A stretch of 64,000 bases of DNA from Prochlorococcus sp. AG-355-N18 (lineage in GTDB: Bacteria; Cyanobacteriota; Cyanobacteriia; PCC-6307; Cyanobiaceae): NCBI GenBank assembly GCA_003278535.1, contig QCEG01000001.1, forward strand, positions 1 through 64,000, in the 5' to 3' direction. Below are positions 14,681-23,240 of this stretch, piece after piece; the first letter of the stretch is position 1; each line of letters opens with the position of its first letter. A program made the translations under genes and the position numbers. The notes beneath the pieces are model-generated. The model saw only the letters and a list, made by a program, of their open reading frames with translations, made no database searches and was not told the origin of the DNA.

Positions 14681-14875
14681 TTAGTAAGATGGCTCAAGGT
14701 TAAAGGCCGGTTCTATAAGATTGTTTTCGCTAATTAATTCGTAGGTTAGCTCTTTATTTAGGGCATTTATATATGATGTATAAAGTTTTCCCCAAACAAA
14801 TTCAAATTCATCTTTACTTAAATTCTTGAAAAGAATTTCTCCTTTGAAGTAAATGTGATAAGAATCATTCATCAT
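14681..14875 (-). CDS. small conserved-looking protein (64 aa)
   Basis: MMNDSYHIYFKGEILFKNLS followed by EFEFVWGKLYTSYINALN, the pattern of short picocyanobacterial proteins with a YFKG..L start and a W-G-x-L helix. Convergent with the 80-aa gene. Function unknown. Confidence 0.65.
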   Translation of the reverse strand: MMNDSYHIYFKGEILFKNLSKDEFEFVWGKLYTSYINALNKELTYELISENNLIEPAFNLEPSY

Positions 14876-14970
14876 GGAAAATTAATCTTCCCCTTTTTAA
14901 CGCAGTGAAATATGTATGTAGTATTAGGTGCTACTAAAAAGAAATTTATATTTGGAAGTCAGAAATACTT

Positions 14971-15282
14971 TTAAACTATCCGTGTATTCATTTTTTGTTT
15001 TTTGAATAATCCGACTGTCTCATCAAGATCCATACACGGCTGAATACTTATATCCATTAACCTCCTCCAGGGATGCCATTGCTTCCAAATTGTTTCAAGA
15101 GAATCTGCACTAACTACAGAATGTCCAATCCCATTTTGAACCATAAAAATCCAAGAATGAACCTCATAGTTTTCAGGTCGATTTTTGGGACCACCTGATT
15201 CGTACCAATTAATTAGCATTTCTGCCCCTTCTTCTTGATCCTCACCATCTGTAAATTCGTAGGAAATCAAATACCTTTGCAT
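14971..15282 (-). CDS. DUF3303-like protein (103 aa)
   Basis: Begins MQRYLISYEFTDGEDQEEGAE, continues through NWYESGGPKNRPENYEVHSWIF and ends in SLETIWKQWHPWRRLMDISIQP. The order beta strand, GGP, then a conserved aromatic helix is that of small ferredoxin-like-fold proteins such as DUF3303. No catalytic residues can be named. The intergenic region after it (15283-15565) shows nothing convincing. Confidence 0.6.
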   Translation of the reverse strand: MQRYLISYEFTDGEDQEEGAEMLINWYESGGPKNRPENYEVHSWIFMVQNGIGHSVVSADSLETIWKQWHPWRRLMDISIQPCMDLDETVGLFKKQKMNTRIV

Positions 15283-15565
15283 ATAGATTATTTTTAAAAT
15301 ATCTAAACTATTTTAACTATAGATTTAGATATTGCCTCCCAATTTAATTAATGCTATGAAGTTTATAGAAGTGATTGTTTTAAATGACAGAAAGATTTGG
15401 GAAAATTAAAAAGAATATTTTGACTAATTTATCTTTTATAAATAAGACAATCTTGAAGTATTTTCAAAACCATGATCTGTTCGTATAGCTCCAATTAACA
15501 GATAAAATTTGATACTTTTTAAAATAGCTTTTATTAGTTACCATATTTGTACTGTATAGATACCA

Positions 15566-15949
15566 ATGATTAATAAAAAGGATCAAAGCGATCCAATTTA
15601 TAATTTAGAGTATGAAAAAGTTCTAGAAGAAGAAATAATTAATTCGTACGAAAGTAAATTTCAGAAAGATACTGAAGAAGATGGTAAAAAGATTAAATTT
15701 TACAGACTTAAAAGAACTCCATTAGAAATATTGAATAGGTCATTTTTCTTTTTCTTTATTGGAAGTTTTCTTTTCTCTTTGTTTTTAGCTTATTCAGAAA
15801 GTAAGTTATGGTTCATACTTTATGTAATAAGTGCATTGTCATGTGTTTTCTATACTCCTAATAGAAAGGCACTTAAAGAATTAATAGCAGCTTGGCCAAA
15901 TGTAGAGGATCTCATCAAAGGGAGGAGTATGTGGAGAAAAGGCAAGTAA
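15566..15949 (+). CDS. two-helix membrane protein (127 aa)
   Basis: Charged N-terminal 55 residues, then two hydrophobic spans (SFFFFFIGSFLFSLFLAY and WFILYVISALSCVFY), then KALKELIAAWPNVEDLI. A TATAGA box preceded by TGTACTG lies just before the ATG, so the transcript leader would be very short. Head of a run with two tiny overlapping genes. Unrecognised. Confidence 0.65.
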   Translation: MINKKDQSDPIYNLEYEKVLEEEIINSYESKFQKDTEEDGKKIKFYRLKRTPLEILNRSFFFFFIGSFLFSLFLAYSESKLWFILYVISALSCVFYTPNRKALKELIAAWPNVEDLIKGRSMWRKGK

Positions 15950-15956
15950 ATAGACT

Positions 15957-16049
15957 ATGAAATCTTTAAATTTATTTAAAAGATGGTTATTAAATATCCT
16001 TGTGCCAAACATAGAAGGTACCAACAAGAAAAAAGAGGATAAAAAATGA
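15957..16049 (+). CDS. 30-aa small protein
   Basis: MKSLNLFKRWLLNILVPNIE with a Lys-rich end. It starts 7 nt after the 127-aa gene and overlaps the next frame in an ATGA junction, which supports expression. Confidence 0.5.
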   Translation: MKSLNLFKRWLLNILVPNIEGTNKKKEDKK

Positions 16050-16183
16050 GTCTTATAAAGCTTGGAATTATTGTTGAAATTTTTTTGTTTGTGAGAGTTT
16101 TTTTATGGGTTAGGAAACTAAATAGTAAACAAAGGAGGCAACCATCTTTATCAGAAAAAACTATAAAAAATCTCAAATTTTAG
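16046..16183 (+). CDS. 45-aa single-helix membrane protein
   Basis: One span (LIKLGIIVEIFLFVRVFLW) then a basic tail (VRKLNSKQRRQPS). Starts in the ATGA overlap with the 30-aa gene. The minus-strand frame at 15976-16176 is the shadow of these two genes. Confidence 0.55.
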   Translation: MSLIKLGIIVEIFLFVRVFLWVRKLNSKQRRQPSLSEKTIKNLKF

Positions 16184-16265
16184 AATTTTGATCACAAAAT
16201 AAGGAATCTTTATAAAGAGATCAAATTTATGGGAAAATTCATTACTTTTTTCTCTCACTTTGTGT

Positions 16266-16658
16266 ATGAAATCGGTTAGAACATCTACATCGTTCTTAAA
16301 AAATATGGTTTCTTCCCTCCAAGGTCTTGCTCCAATAACTAATCCCTTAAATAGTGTCTTAGTAGAAAAGAAACTAATAAATGTTGATCAAAAGTTTATT
16401 CAACTTGTTTCTCTTGCAGAAGGGTTACCTCGTACAGAAGTAATTGAAAGTGGAAGATATTATTGGAGAGGAGTTTGTAGAAGCTTGATTTTTAGATTCC
16501 CTGATGACCTTGAAATTTTAAAGCTTGATGTTAGAAGTTATGTAGATAGATCTAAAGGAATTATTCAGATAAGATCTGCAGCAAGATTAGGGCAATCTGA
16601 TTTAGGTGTAAATCTTAGAAGAGTGGAATACTTGTTTAATCAATTAGAGAAATTTTAA
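16266..16658 (+). CDS. DUF1499 family protein
   Basis: 130 residues from the ATG at 16266; the frame is open from TTG 16260. The C-terminal RSAARLGQSDLGVNLRRVEYLFNQL is the hallmark of DUF1499, a family of small soluble proteins of unknown function common in cyanobacteria. FRFPDDLEILKLDVRSYVDRSKGIIQI matches the family beta region. Conserved residues suggest a binding role but no reaction is established. Confidence 0.8.
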   Translation: MKSVRTSTSFLKNMVSSLQGLAPITNPLNSVLVEKKLINVDQKFIQLVSLAEGLPRTEVIESGRYYWRGVCRSLIFRFPDDLEILKLDVRSYVDRSKGIIQIRSAARLGQSDLGVNLRRVEYLFNQLEKF

Positions 16659-16736
16659 TTTATCTGGTTTTTAATAGATTTAAGGTTCTTTTTCCTAAAT
16701 AGTTGTGCTTTAATTCATAAGAATATTTGAATTGCC

Positions 16737-16868
16737 ATGGTAAAGATAATCTTAGTTGGAATTATTGTCGCCCTTGTGTATTCTCAACCGGATCTTCGTC
16801 TTACAGTAGCTGATTGGTTAAAAGCAGCTTCTGATTTTCTAATTGAATCGGTACAAGTAAAACCTTGA
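16737..16868 (+). CDS. small membrane protein (43 aa)
   Basis: ATG 16737 to TGA 16866-16868. MVKIILVGIIVALVYSQPDLR is a signal anchor, followed by an amphipathic helix (VADWLKAASDFLIESV). Picocyanobacterial small-protein style. Function unknown. Confidence 0.55.
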   Translation: MVKIILVGIIVALVYSQPDLRLTVADWLKAASDFLIESVQVKP

Positions 16869-17048
16869 ATTAATTTTTAATAAATTAATTAAGAGCTGAG
16901 ACAGTAATCATTTGTTTAATGCATACAGCTACGAAAATAAATATTAATATCCTGCTTAATATGTATTTCACTTAAACAAATAAATAGTTTTAGGAACATA
17001 ATAGAAAATTTTTTTGAAATTTTTGAATAGTTAACGATAATAAGGGAT

Positions 17049-18104
17049 ATGAAGCTTAGATTATTTGAGTTCTATTTTATTAAAGACTATTTAAGGCCTT
17101 GGTTTGGTCTTATTTATTCTTTATTCTTTCTGTTTTTTTTAGGTGCAATTGGCTATCGAATAACAGAGGGATGGGAATGGAGTGATTGCTTATGGATGGT
17201 TCTGATCACAATAACCACTATTGGTTTTGGAGAAGTTCAACCTTTAAGTCCTGAAGGCAGGATCGTAACTGTTTTAGTAATCGTTGGCGGATTGATCTTT
17301 ATTCAATTTACCTTTCAAAAAGCTGTTAGATTATTCGAATCCGGCTATTTTCAAAGAGTAAACGAATTACGTTTTAAAAGACTTCTTAGAAAAATGGAAA
17401 ATCATGTAATTTTGTGCGGATATGGGAGGGTAGGTCAGGAAATATCTAACCAGATAAAAACACAAAATATTCCAATTATTGTTGTAGAGAGCGATGAAGA
17501 TAGAAAAAAGATTGCTGAAGAAAATGGTTTAGAAGTTCTTTGTGCTGACGCCACTCTTGATGAGACTTTAAAACTGGCAGGATTAGAAAAATGTAAAAGT
17601 TTGGTTGTTACCTTACCTAATGATGCTGCTAATTTATATGTCGTTTTAAGCGCTAAAGGGATAAGAAGTTCTATAAGAGTAATAGCAAGAGCTGGAACTG
17701 AAGAAGCCGCAAGTAAATTAAGATTAGCCGGGGCAAGTATAGTTGTAAGCCCTTATATAGCAGCGGGAAGAGCAATGGCATCAATGGCTTTAAGACCAAT
17801 AGCCATTGATTTTCTAGATCTTTTAGCAGGAAGTGAATGTGAAATTGAAGAATTTGAATTAAGTAATGATATTAGTCTTTTTGAAACTGCAGAGAAAAGA
17901 TCTCTTTCTGAACTTGGAATAGGCAAAAAGAGTGGGGCTAAAATATTAGCTATTAAAGAAAATGAAAAGTTGGAGACTAATCCTGGCGGTAATTTCATAC
18001 TTCAACCAGGTCAAGTATTAATAGCATTTGGTAGTAAAGAACAACTAAATATTTTGAACGGTTTATTAGGAAATCTTGTTGTAGCAGTAGAGCTATTAAA
18101 GTAG
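17049..18104 (+). CDS. potassium channel protein with RCK (TrkA-N) domain
   Basis: 351 residues. The first hydrophobic helix is residues 20-36, then a pore loop with the K+ filter TITTIGFGE (54-62), a second helix at 73-90, then a cytosolic RCK domain starting HVILCGYGRVGQE (119-131) with a GxGxxG nucleotide-binding turn. A TrkA-C-like part ends the protein (GKKSGAKILAIKENE...PGQVLIAFGS). This is the Kch/MthK-type architecture: a tetrameric channel passing K+ and gated by ligand at the RCK ring. Located alone, ahead of the phosphate island. Confidence 0.9.
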   Translation: MKLRLFEFYFIKDYLRPWFGLIYSLFFLFFLGAIGYRITEGWEWSDCLWMVLITITTIGFGEVQPLSPEGRIVTVLVIVGGLIFIQFTFQKAVRLFESGYFQRVNELRFKRLLRKMENHVILCGYGRVGQEISNQIKTQNIPIIVVESDEDRKKIAEENGLEVLCADATLDETLKLAGLEKCKSLVVTLPNDAANLYVVLSAKGIRSSIRVIARAGTEEAASKLRLAGASIVVSPYIAAGRAMASMALRPIAIDFLDLLAGSECEIEEFELSNDISLFETAEKRSLSELGIGKKSGAKILAIKENEKLETNPGGNFILQPGQVLIAFGSKEQLNILNGLLGNLVVAVELLK

Positions 18105-18236
18105 ATAGATCGAGATTCAGAATTAATTGCTAAATTGATTGTGGGTGGAATAAATCAAATGAAAATATTTAAATGAGATTTAAAGCTGCTTTAAACTAAA
18201 TAATCTATAAAAAAAAGAGTAGAAATAATTTTTATT

Positions 18237-18404
18237 ATGCATCCAAGCAAAGTAGTCAAAGATCCAAAACTCAACGATACTTATTACGATCCAGATGTTG
18301 ATAAGCTTTATCAATATGTAAAAATTGGTGACTTTCCGCCAGAATGGGTAGTGACAAATATAGATGAAGATGACGATTATTATTACGCTTCGATGGGATA
18401 TTAA
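18237..18404 (+). CDS. small acidic protein (55 aa)
   Basis: MHPSKVVKDPKLNDTYYDPD, then DKLYQYVKIGDFPPEWV, ending in an Asp/Tyr-rich stretch. Soluble and well-formed. Unrecognised. A 14-bp hairpin follows 27 nt after the stop. Confidence 0.55.
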   Translation: MHPSKVVKDPKLNDTYYDPDVDKLYQYVKIGDFPPEWVVTNIDEDDDYYYASMGY

Positions 18405-18431
18405 TTTAAAAAGCCATAATTAAATTGAATA

Positions 18432-18479
18432 AGTTTGTCTCTTTAAAATTTTGTGTGAGGAAAAGTAAAGAGACAAACT
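18432..18479 (+). promoter_or_regulatory. 14-bp perfect hairpin with Yfr1-complementary loop
   Basis: AGTTTGTCTCTTTA (18432-18445) pairs with TAAAGAGACAAACT (18466-18479). The 20-nt loop contains GTGTGAGGA, the complement of TCCTCACAC in the conserved core of the cyanobacterial small RNA Yfr1. No T tract follows on either strand, so it is not a standard terminator. Confidence 0.5.
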
Positions 18480-18494
18480 AAATATAAGTAAAAA

Positions 18495-18524
18495 AGTTTA
18501 AGGGTAAATTAAAAAGGAAATAAG
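18495..18524 (+). promoter_or_regulatory. weak Pho-box-like repeats upstream of phoB
   Basis: AGTTTAAG, AAATTAAA and GAAATAAG at 18495, 18506 and 18517 keep the 8+3 bp spacing of cyanobacterial Pho boxes, in the same orientation as the box before pstS. Only the first unit is a good match, so PhoB autoregulation is tentative. Confidence 0.35.
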
Positions 18525-18576
18525 ATCAAATAAAAAAAAATAAGGTCTCAATGTAAAGCAAATATGAAATAATTAC

Positions 18577-18592
18577 ATCAAATAAATTTGAT
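18577..18592 (+). promoter_or_regulatory. ArsR-operator-like palindrome at the phoB promoter
   Basis: ATCAAATAAATTTGAT has perfect 7-bp arms and ends one base before TATATAAAAT, the likely -10 region of phoB. It closely matches the 16-bp palindrome ATCAAAATATTTTGAT found between gap and arsR in this window (29665-29680). Confidence 0.5.
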
Positions 18593-18621
18593 TATATAAA
18601 ATAAAATTGTTGGAACTTTAA

Positions 18622-19350
18622 ATGGCTATTAAAGATCATAAAAGTTTGCAAGACTCAAAAATTCTTCTTGTAGAGGATGACAAGAGTATTAGACTTACAG
18701 TCAGTGAGACGTTGAATAGCGAAGGTTTTAAAGTATCAAGTTTCAAAGATGGCTTAAGTGCTTTAGATTTTATTACTAATGATACTAAAAATGATGTTGA
18801 CCTAATAATTCTCGATTTAATGTTGCCAGGGTTAAATGGATTAGAGTTATGTAGAAAAATAAGAAATGAAGAAAATTATACACCCATACTAATTTTGAGT
18901 GCTAAAGATAATGAATCAGACAGGGTTCTTGGTTTAGAGGTTGGTGCAGATGATTATTTAACAAAACCTTTTGGTTTAAATGAATTAATTGCTAGATCAA
19001 GAGCCTTAATAAGAAGATATAAACGTAATAAAAAAAATATAGAAAAATCACAAACTGTCATCGAGTTTAATCATATAAAAATGTTTCTCGAAGAATGTAG
19101 GGTAACTTCTTTTGATAGAGAAATAACATTATCCCCAAAAGAATTTAAATTATTAGAGTTATTTATGAAAAATCCAAAAAGGGTATGGTCAAGAGATTTA
19201 ATACTTGAAAAAATTTGGGAAATTGACTTTATTGGTGATACTAAAACAGTAGATGTTCATGTTAGGTGGCTCAGAGAGAAATTAGAAGAAAATCCCTCAG
19301 CTCCAAAGTTTCTTAAAACTGTAAGAGGTTTTGGATATAAGTTTGGATGA
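18622..19350 (+). CDS. phoB: phosphate response regulator PhoB (SphR)
   Basis: 242 residues, OmpR/PhoB class. The receiver domain spans residues 13-125 with acidic pair VEDD (17-20), phosphoacceptor Asp65 in LIILDLMLPG, and conserved Lys in DDYLTKPFG. The C-terminal winged helix (about 145-240) has the usual DVHVRWLREKL recognition region and ends VRGFGYKFG. Its stop overlaps the kinase start (ATGA). Assignment as PhoB rather than another OmpR-type regulator rests on the adjacent kinase, the pst genes and the Pho boxes nearby. A weak Pho box and an ArsR-like palindrome lie upstream. Confidence 0.92.
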   Translation: MAIKDHKSLQDSKILLVEDDKSIRLTVSETLNSEGFKVSSFKDGLSALDFITNDTKNDVDLIILDLMLPGLNGLELCRKIRNEENYTPILILSAKDNESDRVLGLEVGADDYLTKPFGLNELIARSRALIRRYKRNKKNIEKSQTVIEFNHIKMFLEECRVTSFDREITLSPKEFKLLELFMKNPKRVWSRDLILEKIWEIDFIGDTKTVDVHVRWLREKLEENPSAPKFLKTVRGFGYKFG

Positions 19351-20507
19351 AAATGAAAACACTACAAGAAGTATTATTTTTTTTACATCAGAAGTGGAAA
19401 ATAAAAGTCAAGCATTTTTCTCAATCAAAAGAAAAAAAAATTGAAGTTGATAAAAATAAGTATAAAAAAACTATTGATTTCCCATTTGATAAAATTAGAC
19501 CTCAAGAACTGTTGTCTTGGTTAGATTATTCATCGCAAGGGTGGATAATCTTATCATCTGATCTAACAATAAAATTTATCAATCAGAAAGCTTTATCTCT
19601 TATTAGGGTTATCAAATATAAAGATGTTATTGGAAAAGCAATTAATGATATTAATGAGCTTGAAGTACTTAGTAATAAAATTCTATATTTAAGAAAAAAA
19701 GATTTCCCATTCAACCTTGATTTCACAATTGCGGGAGTACCCATTTGGGCAAATATTGTTAGAGGAAGGAAAAAGAACTATTTAATATTGTTGGAAAGTA
19801 AATTATCAATTGAATCCATAAAAAAAAGGCAAAATCAATTAATTAATGATGTGTCTCATGAACTGAAAACGCCTCTTACATCACTTATTTTAATTGGGGA
19901 AAGACTTGAATCAGTAGTATCAAAAAAGGATAGGTATCTTGTTAAAAGGCTTAAGAAAGAGTCAAAGAGATTAAGAAAAATGGCCGAAGAGACTTTAGAG
20001 CTTTCTAAGCTAGAAAGTAGCGAAGCTTTTAAAAAAAACAAAAAAATATCTATTTCAGATTTGGTTATGGAATCTTGGCAAACCTTAAAACCGCTTGCAG
20101 AAAAAAAAGATATAAAAATAAATTTATTTATACCAACAAAATATTATATATCTGGTGATATTGAAAATTTAAAGAGAGCATTTATAAATATTTTAGATAA
20201 TTCTATTCGTTACTCCCCAACAAATGAGGACATACAAATTGAAATTTTTAAGAGAGATAGCTCTGTTGTTATCAGAATTAGAGATAAAGGTATTGGATTA
20301 GCGGAAAATGAATCTAATGATATTTTTTCTCGTTTTTATCGTGGGGATCCATCAAGGACTAAATTTAAGAAAAGTGGTAGTGGTTTAGGTCTTTCAATTA
20401 CAAAAAAAATAATTAATAACAATAAAGGTTTTATAAAGGCATTTAATCATAAAGATGGTGGAGCGATTATTGAAACTATCTTTCCGTGTCTTAATACAGA
20501 TTTATAG
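19347..20507 (+). CDS. phoR: phosphate sensor histidine kinase PhoR (SphS)
   Basis: 386 residues. A PAS-like region (about 50-150) precedes the H-box NDVSHELKTPLTSL (about 167-180) and the ATPase core with N-box (FINILDNSIRYSP), G1 (IRDKGIG) and G2 (GSGLGLS). It autophosphorylates and passes phosphate to PhoB when phosphate is scarce. The N-terminus is basic and amphipathic, and I see no membrane-spanning segment, which is notable for a PhoR-type kinase. The start ATG 19347 overlaps the phoB stop; ATG 19353 is an alternative. Confidence 0.92.
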   Translation: MKMKTLQEVLFFLHQKWKIKVKHFSQSKEKKIEVDKNKYKKTIDFPFDKIRPQELLSWLDYSSQGWIILSSDLTIKFINQKALSLIRVIKYKDVIGKAINDINELEVLSNKILYLRKKDFPFNLDFTIAGVPIWANIVRGRKKNYLILLESKLSIESIKKRQNQLINDVSHELKTPLTSLILIGERLESVVSKKDRYLVKRLKKESKRLRKMAEETLELSKLESSEAFKKNKKISISDLVMESWQTLKPLAEKKDIKINLFIPTKYYISGDIENLKRAFINILDNSIRYSPTNEDIQIEIFKRDSSVVIRIRDKGIGLAENESNDIFSRFYRGDPSRTKFKKSGSGLGLSITKKIINNNKGFIKAFNHKDGGAIIETIFPCLNTDL

Positions 20508-20514
20508 GGAAAAT

Positions 20515-20841
20515 TTAAAAAATATTAGGACATGATTTTTCTGCAATAAATTTTTTTAAATTCAAGACCCCTTCTCTTGTAAAAAGAATGCTTCCTTCTT
20601 TGGAGTCATCTGCCCAATAAGAATCTCTTTTGCCAATAGCTAACCAAAGCCGATCAGGTAATGTTGGCATGTACATACTCTCGAAAGCAGATGTTCCAAT
20701 GTCATTTTCTTCTCTCATATCTTTGCATGCTTCTATCATTAGTTTGGGTCGATTTAAATAATGCCTGACACCTTGCCAATAATATTTTGTTTCAGCTTTG
20801 ACTGGGGCGATGAATAAAGTAATAAATAGTAGGTATTTCAT
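20515..20841 (-). CDS. exported hypothetical protein of the phosphate island (108 aa)
   Basis: A signal peptide MKYLLFITLFIAPVKAE predicts export to the periplasm. The mature part has two Cys (EACKDM and the C-terminal KSCPNIF), likely a disulfide. It lies between phoR (convergent) and the phytase-like gene, the position of an unnamed phosphate-responsive gene in high-light Prochlorococcus. No catalytic motif can be named. Confidence 0.75.
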   Translation of the reverse strand: MKYLLFITLFIAPVKAETKYYWQGVRHYLNRPKLMIEACKDMREENDIGTSAFESMYMPTLPDRLWLAIGKRDSYWADDSKEGSILFTREGVLNLKKFIAEKSCPNIF

Positions 20842-20871
20842 GATTTAACTTTTTTTAATTATAAGAACTGC

Positions 20872-20900
20872 AAAAAAAAAGCCACCTTATATAAAAGGTG
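20872..20900 (-). terminator. terminator after the phytase-like gene
   Basis: On the minus strand CACCTTTTA pairs with TATAAGGTG (one mismatch) and is followed by nine T (20880 down to 20872). Confidence 0.7.
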
Positions 20901-20920
20901 ACTTTTATTATTAGTTTTAA

Positions 20921-23203
20921 CTAGATTTTTCCAATATTTAGGAAAAGAGTTTCACCAGTTGATTTCTTTCCAGTCCCGTCGTTGTCAGTTGAAATCCATG
21001 CTTGCCCGTCTTTTGTTATTGCTAAACCTTCAACTTTTTCAAGGATAAACCCACCCGTAGATTTCATTACTGGTTTTAGATCAGTAACTAACACTTTTTC
21101 AACTAGGGGATAAAGTCTTGGTGGAATATTAGTTTGAAGACCCTCGAAAATGACATCATCTAAATCTATTTTATATATAGCTTTCAATTTTGCTTTCTTT
21201 CCATAGAAACTATCTCTTTCAATTACATAAAGTGCCCCGTTATGGTAAGACAATTCTGAAATGCCAACTCCACCTTTTTTGATCCTATCTAATTGATAAT
21301 TTACGGCGCCCCACTGTTTAGTTTTTAAATTATAGGAAAGGATCTTAGTAGTATTGAAAGTATCATCACCCCAAGGCTTCTGTTGGGCAATATAAAGAAT
21401 ATCCCCGTTTCTTGTTATACCCTCAAAACCAGGGTTTTCAGCATAATTAAGATATGAAGGTGGTGGAGTTATCTTCTCTAAAATTTCACCATCTGAGCTT
21501 ACATGGTAGATAGCAGGAGGATGTTCATCTAGCTTTTTCTTGATTCCTTCAGTAGAAATGTAGAATCCACCATTACCATCAGTAGTAATACCCTCTTGGT
21601 CCATAAATAATGCGGTCTTACCATCTAGCTTTATATCTATAGCTCTTTCTAATAGTGCTGGCGAAGATGAAGGATCAATAACGTAAATTCTTGGCTGAGT
21701 TTTAAAAGTTCCATCATTTACAGCATAAATCTTACCGTCATCTCCAGCCACCATTCCGCTTATCGCTCCCCAAGATACGAATTCAAGGCCATTTTCATTT
21801 GTTAAATGTGGGTATGAAGCAGGAGCATCTTGTAGTTGATAAATAGTCACATGAGAAGATAAACCAGGTTCTTTTTTGTTGTAGTCTTTTTCATTTGCTG
21901 AGGCAATTAATCCCCTCTCTGGAATTGCGACAAATCCCTCTGGTCCAATGCCTGATGGAAGTAATTGAGTAAGCAAAGGTTGATTTAGTTCTGTGATATC
22001 GTAAACAGCTACTATACCAGCTCGTTCAGCACCAACAAATAAATAGGGCGTTCCATTAATTTTTGAATATGTAACTGACTCAGGTTCTACTCCCTTTTTA
22101 CCTGCTCTCCCATCTTGGAAATGACCTATTTGTGCAATTGCTCTTTCAAGTCTATTTGCATCTTCATAAACTACTGTTCCATCTTTTTTAAAAATAGTCC
22201 AGGATCTTGAACCACCTCTTTTTGCCTGATTTGGATCAATATGCTTGTAATCGCCTTCATTTGCTGTTGCAAAATGATCATTATCAATCCAAGTAAGACC
22301 ATCGGGTTCTCTTCTTACATTTTTTAGCTTGCTTTTAAATTTATGTGCTCCATCTTTCTTTGTATCCATTCCTGCCATTTGTTTTACAATCCCTGCCGAG
22401 AAATGTGATATTACATTTCCATCTTTATCAATTACTGCAAGATGATTGTTTTCTTGAAGAGAGACAACTGTTTCACCAAGATCATTAATAGCAACGAATT
22501 CTGGTTCGGGATCGCTAGGCGCTATTTCAGATAATCCTGTTAAATCAACTTTTTTTATAGAATTGCATTGTATTCTTCCTCTTTTGTTTAACTTCACAAG
22601 AGAAACATAACCTGGAGGATTAATTTGTTTACCTTCATCATCTAATTGAGGGATAAATCCATTTTTATATTCTTCATCCCTCTCATTTTCTATAGCGACA
22701 GCTAGAAATGTTCCGTCTGGTGAAACAAAAACGCTATCAGGCTGCCCACCTAAATCACATTCTTTTACTGCTTTTCTTGTTTCTAAATTGTATTGAACTA
22801 ATGCTCCTGAAGGATTTGTATAACTTTCAGATGTATTCGAACCTATATAAGCATTGTTTCCAAGTGCTGCAATTCCAGTTGGTTCTGCTTCCAGTTCAAC
22901 AACACCCAGTGCTTTAGGTTTTGCAGGGTCTGAGATATCAACTAAACCTACTACTCCTAGATCGCTATCTGTATACATCAAAGTCTTTCCATCTTCTGAT
23001 GCTGTGACAACTTCTGAAGAAGTTTTGGTGGTAGATTTTGATCCTTTTGGTAAATTATCACTTACATTGAAAGAAGAAATTCTGTTGAAATTTTTTTCAT
23101 TTGCCCAATACTTTGTATTCCAATTTGCAAATCCGCTATTTGTAGAGGATGCGACAATTGCAAGTAATGCTGAAAAACTTGCAGCAGCTAGGGTTTTTTT
23201 CAT
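20921..23203 (-). CDS. periplasmic phytase-like esterase, beta-propeller (annotated phoA in Prochlorococcus)
   Basis: 760 residues with a signal peptide (MKKTLAAASFSALLAIVASS). The N-terminal half has propeller blades of LVIVD/YncE type (DISDPAKPKALGVVELEAEP; SPDGTFLAVAIENE). The C-terminal half (about 450-750) matches the esterase-like phytase fold, with GLEFVSWGAISG, MDQEGITTDGNGGFYISTEG, NPGFEGITRNGD and VEGLAITKDGQAWISTDND. In Prochlorococcus the equivalent gene is treated as a putative alkaline phosphatase; the sequence itself only supports a secreted phosphoester-binding propeller. Probably supplies phosphate from organic esters. Phased TTAAG units upstream suggest PhoB control. Confidence 0.82.
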   Translation of the reverse strand: MKKTLAAASFSALLAIVASSTNSGFANWNTKYWANEKNFNRISSFNVSDNLPKGSKSTTKTSSEVVTASEDGKTLMYTDSDLGVVGLVDISDPAKPKALGVVELEAEPTGIAALGNNAYIGSNTSESYTNPSGALVQYNLETRKAVKECDLGGQPDSVFVSPDGTFLAVAIENERDEEYKNGFIPQLDDEGKQINPPGYVSLVKLNKRGRIQCNSIKKVDLTGLSEIAPSDPEPEFVAINDLGETVVSLQENNHLAVIDKDGNVISHFSAGIVKQMAGMDTKKDGAHKFKSKLKNVRREPDGLTWIDNDHFATANEGDYKHIDPNQAKRGGSRSWTIFKKDGTVVYEDANRLERAIAQIGHFQDGRAGKKGVEPESVTYSKINGTPYLFVGAERAGIVAVYDITELNQPLLTQLLPSGIGPEGFVAIPERGLIASANEKDYNKKEPGLSSHVTIYQLQDAPASYPHLTNENGLEFVSWGAISGMVAGDDGKIYAVNDGTFKTQPRIYVIDPSSSPALLERAIDIKLDGKTALFMDQEGITTDGNGGFYISTEGIKKKLDEHPPAIYHVSSDGEILEKITPPPSYLNYAENPGFEGITRNGDILYIAQQKPWGDDTFNTTKILSYNLKTKQWGAVNYQLDRIKKGGVGISELSYHNGALYVIERDSFYGKKAKLKAIYKIDLDDVIFEGLQTNIPPRLYPLVEKVLVTDLKPVMKSTGGFILEKVEGLAITKDGQAWISTDNDGTGKKSTGETLFLNIGKI

Positions 23204-23240
23204 TTAGTGCGTAAGAAACCTTTCATATATTCCCTTTGAA

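Noticed and set aside
15384..15488. 34-codon plus-strand frame in the 15283-15565 gap
   Set aside because: No ribosome site, no neighbour coupling and no clear composition bias.
15976..16176. 66-codon minus-strand frame
   Set aside because: Lies opposite two short plus-strand genes joined by an ATGA overlap, which explain the region better.
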